A stretch of DNA of 8,890 bases from CAZWDO01 sp964632485 [NCBI: uncultured bacterium]. GTDB lineage: Bacteria; JAGOEH01. Each line of letters begins with the position of its first letter. The stretch's first letter is position 1. Made by a program: the position numbers and the translations under genes. Of this stretch, positions 1 through 6,471 are shown in pieces. The stretch lies in contig CAZWDO010000019.1 of assembly GCA_964632485.1 (NCBI GenBank), positions 50,972 through 59,861 on the forward strand. The letters are read 5' to 3'. A model generated the notes under the pieces. That model worked only from the letters and a program-made list of their open reading frames with translations. It was not told the origin of the DNA and made no database searches.

Positions 1-1984
1 GAGGGTGCTCCAGTTACTGGATGCAGACGCATTCTCTGGCGAAGGCATGCCTAAAATTCAGGAGCTTGAACCGTATGTGGTTCGTACCGAAAAACGGCAA
101 GCAATTGATTATAATGGCAAGCAATTGTTCAACAAGCGCAAAACCCAAAAGATTGAAGTTTCTTACGATGCTGCTAAACACAGCAAGCAGCAAAAACTTT
201 ATGAAGCGGTTACCGAATATGTCGTGAATGGTTTCAATCTGGCACAGCAGACAAAGAACACCTCATACGGTTTTGTCATGTTGTTGTTTCAGCGGATGAT
301 AAGCAGTTCGACCCAGGCAATTTTAGATGCTATGCAACGCCGGGCTGAAAGGCTTTCAACTGAACGCAAGGATGTTACAAAAGAAAATGTTATTCAGAAC
401 ATAGAGGAATATGGCTTTGATGGACAATATGAACTTGATTTTGAGCAGAAGATCTTTTCGTTTGTTTCAGAGACACAGGCAAATTACGATACAGAATTGA
501 GTATCCTTCAGGGTCTTATAAAGAATGCAAAAGATTGCTTAAGTACAGAGACAGATGCAAAAGTCGAATTTCTTTTAGACAAACTATCAGCACTCAAAGC
601 GGAAGAAGAAAACCCTGATGTTAAGGTGCTTCTATTTACTGAATTTACAAGCACACAGTTTATGCTTAAGAAAGTATTGGAAGAACGCGGCGGTTATGTC
701 TGTGAAGCTATAAATGGCTCTATGGATTTTGATCAACGAATAAATGCTCTTAGAAACTTCAAAGAAAATGCGCAAATACTTATCGCGACCGATGCTGCCG
801 GTGAATCACTGAATATGCAGTTTGCCTATATTGTCATCAACTATGATATGCCATGGAACCCAATGGTTGTTGAGCAGCGCATTGGCCGTGTTGACAGAAT
901 TGGCCAGGCGCATATTGTGCAGGCGTTTAACATTCTTCTTGATAACTCGATTGACAAAAGAGTTTATGAGGTTATTGAAACCAAGCTTAATCAAATAATG
1001 GCTGAGTTAGGTATTGATAAGACTTCTGATGTGCTCGATAGCACATTGGAGCGCGACGGAATCAGTAAATTGTACCTGACATCATTATTGAATCCAGCCA
1101 GATTTGAGCAGGAAAGCAAAAGTTGGCTTGAGGATATAAAGCAAAAGCTGAAGGATTATCATAGCACAGAAGGATCCCTTCCTTCTATGGTTTCATCCGA
1201 TATAAAGGCCGGTAAAGTAGATGCTATTAAGCACAGCCCAATTCCAAAGTGGCTTGAAAGCCTGACAAAAACTTACTTGCAGACAAAAAACCTGCCCTAC
1301 CAATCAACATTGTACGGCTTGAAATTCAAGCTCCCCGGTTTTAAGGAAAGCATTTATACTTTCAACATCAAAGAGAGCGTAAATAATCCTATCCCCGAAC
1401 CATTGTCTTTGCAGCATGAAATAGTTCAAAAGATGCTATCGGATGCTATTCCTTTTACTAATTCACAAAGCATCGCAATTGTAAGGCTTAAGAACGGTAA
1501 AACAGCCACTGGTTTTTGGTCGATCTGGCATTTGGATGTAAAAAGCCAATTCGAAGCGCACCATGTTATTCAGCCCATTTTTATATCCGATGACGGTGAT
1601 TCCTTTCCTGCTTTCGCACAAGATATATGGACAAAGCTTGTGCAGGAAGAAGACATTTTTGAGAGCGCAGGAACGTTGCCAATAGCGGAATCTAAGGATT
1701 GTCTCGCAGCCATCTCTGCAAAAGTTGAAGGCATCCTTTTCACTAAATATTCCGAGATTGAAGCCAAAATCAACACAAATACCAGTAGAATTAGACAGAA
1801 TAAGGAAAAGGCTTTTGTTTTTCGTGAAAAGCAAATGCAAAAGATAGGCATCGAGAATATTAGGGCATCGCGCCTCAATCGTTTATCCAAAGAGAAAGAA
1901 CTCTGGGAAACTAACTTTGAAGTCTCCAAACAGGCTGTACCAAACTTAATACCACTCGTGATTGTGAAAATTATTAATGGCTAA
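1..1984 (+). CDS. brxHII: SNF2-family DNA helicase/ATPase, BrxHII-like, 5' end cut by window edge
   Basis: The reading frame is open to the left edge, so the GTG at 5 is not the real start and the N-terminal ATPase motifs (Walker A, DExx) are missing. About 660 residues are visible. Numbering from the GTG, residues 1-75 resemble the end of an SNF2_N domain (LLDADAF, then YVVRTEKR, then KQQKLYEAV). Residues 205-330 form the helicase C-terminal domain: KVLLFTEFTS, motif V ILIATDAAGESLN (258-270) and motif VI QRIGRVDRIGQ (291-301). Residues 330-659 are a family-specific tail ending in a charged helical stretch (about 595-650). SNF2-type enzymes translocate on duplex DNA using ATP. The stop overlaps pglZ by 8 bp, so the two are co-transcribed and probably translationally coupled. 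That context points to BREX type 3 BrxHII. A DISARM DrmD-type helicase is the main alternative, but DISARM loci do not carry pglZ. The family call is firm; the BrxHII name is inferred from context. Confidence 0.83.
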   Translation, partial: RVLQLLDADAFSGEGMPKIQELEPYVVRTEKRQAIDYNGKQLFNKRKTQKIEVSYDAAKHSKQQKLYEAVTEYVVNGFNLAQQTKNTSYGFVMLLFQRMISSSTQAILDAMQRRAERLSTERKDVTKENVIQNIEEYGFDGQYELDFEQKIFSFVSETQANYDTELSILQGLIKNAKDCLSTETDAKVEFLLDKLSALKAEEENPDVKVLLFTEFTSTQFMLKKVLEERGGYVCEAINGSMDFDQRINALRNFKENAQILIATDAAGESLNMQFAYIVINYDMPWNPMVVEQRIGRVDRIGQAHIVQAFNILLDNSIDKRVYEVIETKLNQIMAELGIDKTSDVLDSTLERDGISKLYLTSLLNPARFEQESKSWLEDIKQKLKDYHSTEGSLPSMVSSDIKAGKVDAIKHSPIPKWLESLTKTYLQTKNLPYQSTLYGLKFKLPGFKESIYTFNIKESVNNPIPEPLSLQHEIVQKMLSDAIPFTNSQSIAIVRLKNGKTATGFWSIWHLDVKSQFEAHHVIQPIFISDDGDSFPAFAQDIWTKLVQEEDIFESAGTLPIAESKDCLAAISAKVEGILFTKYSEIEAKINTNTSRIRQNKEKAFVFREKQMQKIGIENIRASRLNRLSKEKELWETNFEVSKQAVPNLIPLVIVKIING

Positions 1985-3815
1985 CTGGATTGATAAATAC
2001 CAAAAACTAATTGCTTCAAGCCATAAACAGCATATCATTGTTGCTGATATTGACCGTTTATTTGAATATACCGAATTGCAGCAGGCCGTTACTGACGATG
2101 GTTACACAATTATTCATGCTGTAACCCCTCTTGATGTTCGTATCCATTTTGAATTGGAAGTAAGGCATAGCAGCAAGTCGTTTATCATAGTTACTGGCGG
2201 TTCGTATTTACCACCACCTGATATTGGCATTGCGGTACATTTTCAGTCTATCGGTCTCAAAGATATTTTCCCTTTTCTTGATTCAAAAGCAATACAGGGG
2301 CTGAGCTTCAATGCGCTTTGCCTATTGAGCAATATTAAACACTATGAAGAACTCAGCCATGAGAAAACGCTTAAATTTCTGTTGGAAAATCTATACAATG
2401 TCGATTTCGACACACTGACAGGCGTTAAACAGAAAGAAAGAATCCTGCATGCTCTCATCACTGTTATTCTAGAGAAAAATGCAATCAATCCGCCATTATC
2501 TTCTTTCTTAAAAAGACTTGCCAAACCATATTTCCCTACAGTATTTGCGGCAGATTTCAATAAACAGATCCTTATTCAATATTTGTTTGGACAGTGGTCT
2601 GCATATATAAACACCGGTTCTTGCGATATTGACTTTGAAGATTCTGTTCTCAAGAAAAGTCTGGGTTTTTTATTTGTTTTTGACTATATCAAGAAAATTA
2701 AAGTAACCGCCGAAAGATTTCACGCGCTTCCAAGGCCTCTGACAGTTGGCGTTTACATAGACGAGAATGAGAGTAATGATGCTGACCTTGCCGCTCTGCT
2801 CTCGTATCTGGAACAGCAACAAAACACCGTCGAAGATTTATACAGCCAATGGTTCGATATCATTAAAATAATGGCCAAGGCTAAAATTAAAGAACTTGCT
2901 ACGTCAGACCAAGGGTTGAAGGAAAGATCACAAAAGGTTTTTACCGCTCTAAATCAGCGATTCCAGCGATTTGTTGACAACGTATATCCCAGCCTTTTTT
3001 CTCTCAGTGGCGTCAGGACGCCGGTTGTTATAAGCCGTATGCTGGAATATATCAAAGCCCAGCCTGAAAAACGTAAATCATTATTGGTACTTGATGGTAT
3101 GAATTATTGGCAATGGCAAATTATTGCAAACAAATTGAGCGATTCAGGCCTTGCCGTTTTAACAAAAACGAGCATGGCATATATCCCAACAATCACCGCA
3201 TGGTCGCGGCAGGCCTTGTTTAGGGGTTGCAAGCCTAACCTTGACGATACCAATGCTAAAGAAGCTCAATATTTTGCTGAATATTGGGGTAAATTTGGAT
3301 ACAACAGTCATCAGGTCGATTTTCTTAGCTACAGTCATAATAAGCCTCTGGTTGCAGATTCTATATCTGACGATATTTCTATCCTTGGAATCGTCTGCAA
3401 CGACCTTGATGATATCATGCATGGCGCAGTTTTAGGCGATCAACAACTGCTGACTGCTACGCAACAATGGCTACAAACAAGCAAGATTCTCGAATATATC
3501 TCCGGGCTCCGTGATAAAGGTTTCAAAGTATTTATTACAACTGACCATGGCAATGTGGAAGCCATTGGAATAAAGAACCTCAAACAGAAAGAAAAAGTAG
3601 GCTCGCTCTCAAGAGGCAGCAGATTTATCCATTTTAGCAACGAAACCATGCTCAATAATTTCAAAGAACAAAACCCGAATTTGGCAATAGGTACCCGAGA
3701 TAACTCAGTGTTTTTAAAACATGAAGATGCGTTTACAGATCAAAATGTTAAAATTGTTACGCATGGCGGTTCACATTTGTGGGAAGTATTAATTCCCTTT
3801 GGAGAAATCCAATGA
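1977..3815 (+). CDS. pglZ: PglZ-family alkaline-phosphatase-superfamily protein (BREX type 3-like)
   Basis: A 612-residue protein. The N-terminus (IIVADIDRLF at about 20-29, then VRIHFELEVR) resembles the opening of BREX-3 PglZ proteins, which typically read LVADPDGLL and have an Arg-rich helix. The C-terminal third is the PglZ metallophosphatase domain. It shows metal-binding D373 in VLDGMN, a threonine motif IPTITAWSRQALF (403-415) where T405 or T407 is the likely nucleophile, D478-x3-H482 in DLDDIMH, D523-H524-G in TTDHGN, and H596 in THGGSH followed by the family ending EVLIPFGEI. All expected ligands appear present, so it is probably active. In BREX, PglZ is a core component of phage exclusion, but its substrate is not settled. 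The start ATG at 1977 overlaps the helicase stop, and the TGA overlaps the next ATG. It is somewhat shorter than I expect for BREX-3 PglZ (about 650-700). Confidence 0.88.
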   Translation: MANWIDKYQKLIASSHKQHIIVADIDRLFEYTELQQAVTDDGYTIIHAVTPLDVRIHFELEVRHSSKSFIIVTGGSYLPPPDIGIAVHFQSIGLKDIFPFLDSKAIQGLSFNALCLLSNIKHYEELSHEKTLKFLLENLYNVDFDTLTGVKQKERILHALITVILEKNAINPPLSSFLKRLAKPYFPTVFAADFNKQILIQYLFGQWSAYINTGSCDIDFEDSVLKKSLGFLFVFDYIKKIKVTAERFHALPRPLTVGVYIDENESNDADLAALLSYLEQQQNTVEDLYSQWFDIIKIMAKAKIKELATSDQGLKERSQKVFTALNQRFQRFVDNVYPSLFSLSGVRTPVVISRMLEYIKAQPEKRKSLLVLDGMNYWQWQIIANKLSDSGLAVLTKTSMAYIPTITAWSRQALFRGCKPNLDDTNAKEAQYFAEYWGKFGYNSHQVDFLSYSHNKPLVADSISDDISILGIVCNDLDDIMHGAVLGDQQLLTATQQWLQTSKILEYISGLRDKGFKVFITTDHGNVEAIGIKNLKQKEKVGSLSRGSRFIHFSNETMLNNFKEQNPNLAIGTRDNSVFLKHEDAFTDQNVKIVTHGGSHLWEVLIPFGEIQ

Positions 3816-4543
3816 CCCCTACCGGCAAATATATCGGCATCAATCAGAGAATACCATTTGATGTTCTTGACGCCGCTTTATACCATTTTTTACGTGATCA
3901 AACTATTGACAAGTATTCAATTCTATCTCATTTGAAAGAATTCACGAAGGGTGAGAACCGGGCTAACAAAGCAGCGCAATATACCGTTCAAATATTATCG
4001 CGACAGAAAAACTGCATTTTCGGGCTTAATAAAACTATTGCAGCGCCTGCATACTTGAAACTACCCCTTACAGACCGGAAAGCCATTGTTTTGTCTCTTG
4101 CCGCTCTTACATACCCAATAATTTATAATCTTCTAATTGCATTGGCCACCGTCTTTAAAGTTCAGTCACAAACCAATCGAAAATTCATCAATTTGAAAAT
4201 GGCTTCGCTATATGGCAGCAATAGGACGTTAGAGATTGCCTTAGACGCTTTAATACCTATGATAATTGAATTAAATACAATAAAACGCGTTAAAATCAGC
4301 CGTTATACTTTGACTCAAAAATGTATTATCACCTATCCCGCAATAGCTGAACTTTTAATTTATACTGACATAAAACTATCGGGTTCAAAATCAATTTTGG
4401 TTGATGACCTCCAATACCGGCCCTGGTATATGTTTTTTGAAGTGGCGCTTGGCAAAAAGAATTCTTACACTTTATTCAAATATGATGAAAGCAGAATCAG
4501 GCAGGAGTACTTAACAATCAACGGCGCAGAGAACAAATCATAG
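3812..4543 (+). CDS. Last gene of BREX-like operon, unknown family; possible BrxA-position protein
   Basis: The start is set at ATG 3812, not the upstream in-frame ATG at 3779. It forms an ATGA overlap with the pglZ stop and has a GGAG Shine-Dalgarno 7 nt upstream (within 3801-3804). The product is 243 residues, basic, mostly helical by composition, with no signal peptide. A hydrophobic helical stretch (residues about 85-125, including AIVLSLAALTYPIIYNLLI) looks like a helix-bundle core more than a membrane segment, and a helix-turn-helix-like stretch follows around 140-185. In type 3 BREX the gene after pglZ is brxA (DUF1819, NusB-like, about 200 residues, DNA-binding). Size, position and helical character fit BrxA, but I do not see clear BrxA sequence motifs. 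It could be a divergent BrxA or a different accessory component. Translational coupling to pglZ makes a role in the same system likely. Function is unknown from sequence alone. Confidence 0.75.
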   Translation: MTPTGKYIGINQRIPFDVLDAALYHFLRDQTIDKYSILSHLKEFTKGENRANKAAQYTVQILSRQKNCIFGLNKTIAAPAYLKLPLTDRKAIVLSLAALTYPIIYNLLIALATVFKVQSQTNRKFINLKMASLYGSNRTLEIALDALIPMIIELNTIKRVKISRYTLTQKCIITYPAIAELLIYTDIKLSGSKSILVDDLQYRPWYMFFEVALGKKNSYTLFKYDESRIRQEYLTINGAENKS

Positions 4544-4855
4544 AATTGCATACTGTAACGCAAGATTGAAGAAAGCCCCCTCCAAAGAAAAGAGATAAGA
4601 CAAACAGCAATTAACAAATAAAAGGCAACTTATGATAGGTGGTCATGGAGAGCAACCTGTATATTTCGGAGCAAAGTCACCACCGAATCGGGTTCAAAGG
4701 CGCCAGTGTGATCGATTGAAATGCAAAACCTTTCACAACAGAAATAATTGCAGAAAAATGAGGGGATGGGTATAGCCCTGCAGACGGGTATTTATTGGGC
4801 TCTGAAATTATTTGATTTCACTAATACTTTTCACCTCTGTCAATACCGAAGTATA
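4544..4855. other. Gap between convergent genes, no firm gene
   Basis: About 310 bp lie between the end of the defence operon (+) and the end of the exported-protein gene (-). I see one small candidate ORF (4632-4775, listed separately) and a weak inverted repeat TGAAAT/ATTTCA (4803-4808 and 4815-4820). There is no G+C-rich hairpin followed by a T-run, so no clear intrinsic terminator for either convergent gene. No tRNA or attachment-site-like direct repeat was seen. Confidence 0.5.
4632..4775 (+). CDS. Possible small Cys-rich protein (47 aa) or zinc-ribbon remnant
   Basis: A short ORF, ATG 4632 to TAG 4773-4775, with an AAGG ribosome-binding site 6 nt before the ATG. The product is very basic and carries a C-x4-C-x3-H-x4-C pattern in the second half (CDRLKCKTFHNRNNC), which could bind zinc. 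The stretch VQRRQCDRLKCKTF loosely resembles the second half of the zinc ribbon found at the N-terminus of some transposases (typically QRYRCKDCGKTF). The first CxxC pair of such a ribbon is absent, and the frame is closed just upstream by a TAA at 4596. It may be a small gene attached to the defence operon, a transposase relic, or chance. I cannot decide from sequence alone. Confidence 0.3.
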   Translation: MIGGHGEQPVYFGAKSPPNRVQRRQCDRLKCKTFHNRNNCRKMRGWV

Positions 4856-5851
4856 TTAGTTTTTCAATCGTTGTAAAATAGAGTTTGGCAGTAAATAGCT
4901 AAAAGGAACTTCAACAGTATCTCCCCATGTCATTGACATTGCGGCCATAGATAACCCAAGGTAATCCTCCATTTCAATGATAATCTTTCCTTCTGAATTA
5001 ATGTAAAAAGGAATATTTTCGGTTTCAAATAACTCTTCAACCTTGAATGCCAGTTTATAGCTGTCGTCTTCCACACCATAGGCTTCTTGCCATTCTTCAC
5101 GTGTCCAGTTTTTTTCATGTTCAATTAATTTTTCTTGTTTAAAATCGATTAAAAATTTTTGGAAATCAGCCCATTTGGATGGATCGATTTCATTGTTTAA
5201 GATAATTTCCTGGCAAGTTGTAGAATTGAATACATATTGCTTCAATGATTCATATTTATTAAAGGGCCCCCACGCAGTAATGAAACCTAATGTAATGATA
5301 CATTTTTGAGCGTAAGAAATCGAAAGCTTCGGGCGCTTGGGACGATTTTTTTGGTTAGAACCTGTATTTCCTTGCATCCCCGATTCTTCGCTTTCTACTA
5401 CGCTTTGATCCAATAAAGCCCCCAATGTAGCGCCGTCAGATAAAATTAATTTGTCTGCAGACGGAATTTTGGAGCAAGCTTTGTATATCATTTCAGATTC
5501 ATTTAAATTGACTTTTAAGGGAGCGCCGCCTTTGGGCTTCTTCCATACTCCAGTGATTTTTTTCTTTTCTATCGTAAGCTCAAAAATCCCGGTTACAACT
5601 CCTTTGTTATTCTTTTCATTTAGAATAATCAAATTTCCATTTTTATTTCCATCGATTACCATTGGGGTCCCAACTTTTTTATAAAAATAACTACCAGTTA
5701 CAATGGGAGACCCTTCATCAATCGATAGTTCAAACCACACCGGATATTCATCTATCATGCCTTCATAGCAAGATAATACAGTTTGCGCATTATTATTGCC
5801 TGCTAAAATACAAATTACCATCAAGTAAACCCATAACAAATTTTTTTTCAT
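4856..5851 (-). CDS. Exported protein of unknown function (331 aa)
   Basis: The start ATG (5851) has a GAGGT Shine-Dalgarno about 8 nt upstream. Residues 1-22 are a Sec signal peptide: MKKN, a hydrophobic core, then a likely signal peptidase I site after NNA22. There is no convincing lipobox, so the product is probably periplasmic or secreted. Residues about 27-115 form a beta-rich domain with the pattern EYPVWFEL, then VTGSYFYKK, then GIFEL and ITGVWKKP. This G-x-Y-x-Y-K and G-x-W pattern recurs in many uncharacterised exported proteins. A polar low-complexity linker follows (about 150-175, NTGSNQKNRPKRPK). The C-terminal part (180-331) ends in FYINSEGKIII and VEVPFSYLLP, weakly recalling DUF3298/RsiV-like tails. 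It stands alone and is transcribed toward the defence operon. No enzymatic motif is seen. Confidence 0.85.
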   Translation of the reverse strand: MKKNLLWVYLMVICILAGNNNAQTVLSCYEGMIDEYPVWFELSIDEGSPIVTGSYFYKKVGTPMVIDGNKNGNLIILNEKNNKGVVTGIFELTIEKKKITGVWKKPKGGAPLKVNLNESEMIYKACSKIPSADKLILSDGATLGALLDQSVVESEESGMQGNTGSNQKNRPKRPKLSISYAQKCIITLGFITAWGPFNKYESLKQYVFNSTTCQEIILNNEIDPSKWADFQKFLIDFKQEKLIEHEKNWTREEWQEAYGVEDDSYKLAFKVEELFETENIPFYINSEGKIIIEMEDYLGLSMAAMSMTWGDTVEVPFSYLLPNSILQRLKN

Positions 5852-5937
5852 CTTATTTACCTCGGTTATAAATTAAAATTGTTCTGCCCAGCAATATTGC
5901 CATCAGCTTCAATCGTAAGATTATTCTGCTTATCTGA

Positions 5938-5955
5938 TCTCAATTTCAATTGAGA
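5938..5955. promoter_or_regulatory. Inverted repeat TCTCAATT-TC-AATTGAGA in leader of exported-protein gene
   Basis: Two perfect 8-nt arms separated by 2 nt lie about 90 bp upstream of the ATG at 5851 and about 90 bp downstream of the predicted transcription start. With such a short spacer it is more likely a dyad operator for a dimeric regulator than an RNA hairpin. No T-run follows, so it is not an intrinsic terminator. No known regulator can be assigned. Confidence 0.4.
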
Positions 5956-6052
5956 CTGTTTCTATAGCAATAGAGTTTTAACACATTCATTCATACACGA
6001 TCAAACTCTTACCTCTTTTTTACGAAGTATCTCCACAGGCTACATTCCTTAT

Positions 6053-6081
6053 ATTATAATATCAACGATTTAATTTGTCAA
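6053..6081 (-). promoter_or_regulatory. Consensus sigma-70 promoter (TTGACA-N17-TATAAT)
   Basis: On the minus strand the -35 TTGACA lies at 6081-6076 and the -10 TATAAT at 6058-6053, separated by exactly 17 bp. Both hexamers match the consensus perfectly. The predicted start is near 6046. The first gene downstream is the exported protein starting at 5851, giving an untranslated leader of about 195 nt. Confidence 0.8.
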
Positions 6082-6280
6082 GAAAAAAAACAGGATTTTT
6101 CTTCTGCCTTTACATTGCCCTCTATCAGATTACCCAGTTGCCCATTCGCGGGATAGTTACGTAATCGTCGCCGGGCTACAGCGAGCGTTAATTTCATGTC
6201 TCCTGTCCCCGTTATTCGCTGGAGTAGCCGCATCGATCAGCAGTTGAAGCCTTCCTTTGAAGACGGGGGCTAAAGCCACA

Positions 6281-6320
6281 CTCCCCCTCACCCTGCCCTC
6301 TCCCCAAAGGGGCGAGGGGG
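6281..6320. repeat. G+C-rich interspersed repeat with CCCC-AAA-GGGG hairpin
   Basis: A pyrimidine-rich strand (CCCCCTCACCCTGCCCTC) runs into CCCC-AAA-GGGG (6302-6312), and the outer arms CCCTC (6296-6300) and GAGGG (6314-6318) also pair. This CCCTCACCC...GAGGG layout is familiar from repeats scattered between genes in many bacterial genomes. It lies downstream of rpoN, but no T-run follows on either strand. Confidence 0.55.
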
Positions 6321-6332
6321 TAAGGAGGGAGC

Positions 6333-6378
6333 GTCATGCCGGACACTGATTGCCAGTACGGCTCGTACCCGGCATTCA
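6333..6378. repeat. Repeat-type hairpin ATGCCGG...CCGGCAT with nested GTACG-GCT-CGTAC
   Basis: Outer arms ATGCCGG (6336-6342) and CCGGCAT (6369-6375) are perfectly complementary. Inside sits a second perfect stem, GTACG (6356-6360) and CGTAC (6364-6368) with a 3-nt loop, stacked directly on the right outer arm. A 13-nt bulge lies on the left side. The GTCATGCCGG start and CCGGCATTCAG end resemble a common family of short interspersed bacterial repeats. Confidence 0.5.
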
Positions 6379-6428
6379 GTTTAGAGGAATTAACCGTTCG
6401 TATCGAACAGGGCTTTCAGAGCTTATAG
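6336..6428 (+). CDS. Possible 30-aa small ORF overlapping the hairpin repeat
   Basis: ATG 6336 to TAG 6426-6428, with an excellent AAGGAGG Shine-Dalgarno (6322-6328) 7 nt upstream. It encodes a 30-residue peptide ending in FSLEELTVRIEQGFQSL. The first 13 codons are the hairpin repeat, and the purine-rich ribosome-binding-site-like sequence is next to another repeat. The good Shine-Dalgarno may therefore be accidental. It converges on rpoN. No family is recognised. Confidence 0.2.
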   Translation: MPDTDCQYGSYPAFSLEELTVRIEQGFQSL

Positions 6429-6471
6429 AGCTTTTCTCTTCAAAAAGACGATTTATTAGATGCGACCCTGA

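Larger units (their letters stand above)
5852..6471. other. 620-bp intergenic region: promoter/leader plus repeats
   Basis: The left part (5852-6081) is the leader and promoter of the minus-strand exported-protein gene. The middle (6082-6280) is low-information sequence in which I see no gene. The right part (6281-6376) holds two interspersed-type hairpin elements, listed separately. The segment 6377-6471, just past the rpoN stop, holds no clear rpoN terminator with a T-tract. No tRNA was seen. Confidence 0.5.

Noticed and set aside
1463-1929. Long open frames on the minus strand across the helicase gene
   Set aside because: They lie fully opposite a conserved SNF2 gene, lack plausible protein character or ribosome-binding sites, and are explained as antisense shadows.
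3779-3811. Earlier in-frame ATG at 3779 for the last operon gene
   Set aside because: It would overlap pglZ by 37 bp and has no good Shine-Dalgarno. The ATG at 3812 has GGAG at proper spacing and an ATGA overlap.
1-4543. DISARM system
   Set aside because: The SNF2 helicase alone would fit DrmD, but a PglZ gene overlapping it and following it is a BREX feature and not part of DISARM.
4803-4859. Convergent terminator between the + operon and the - gene
   Set aside because: Only weak AT-rich inverted repeats (TGAAAT/ATTTCA; CTAATAC against an imperfect partner) are present, with no G+C-rich stem and T-run.
5886-5910. Second sigma-54 site (TGGCAATATTGC on the minus strand)
   Set aside because: Spacing between GG and GC is 7 bp instead of the required 10.
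6080-6103. A-run/T-run inverted repeat AAGAAAAA...TTTTTCTT as a terminator
   Set aside because: The stem is all A/T except one pair and is expected to be unstable. It overlaps the -35 region of the sigma-70 promoter.
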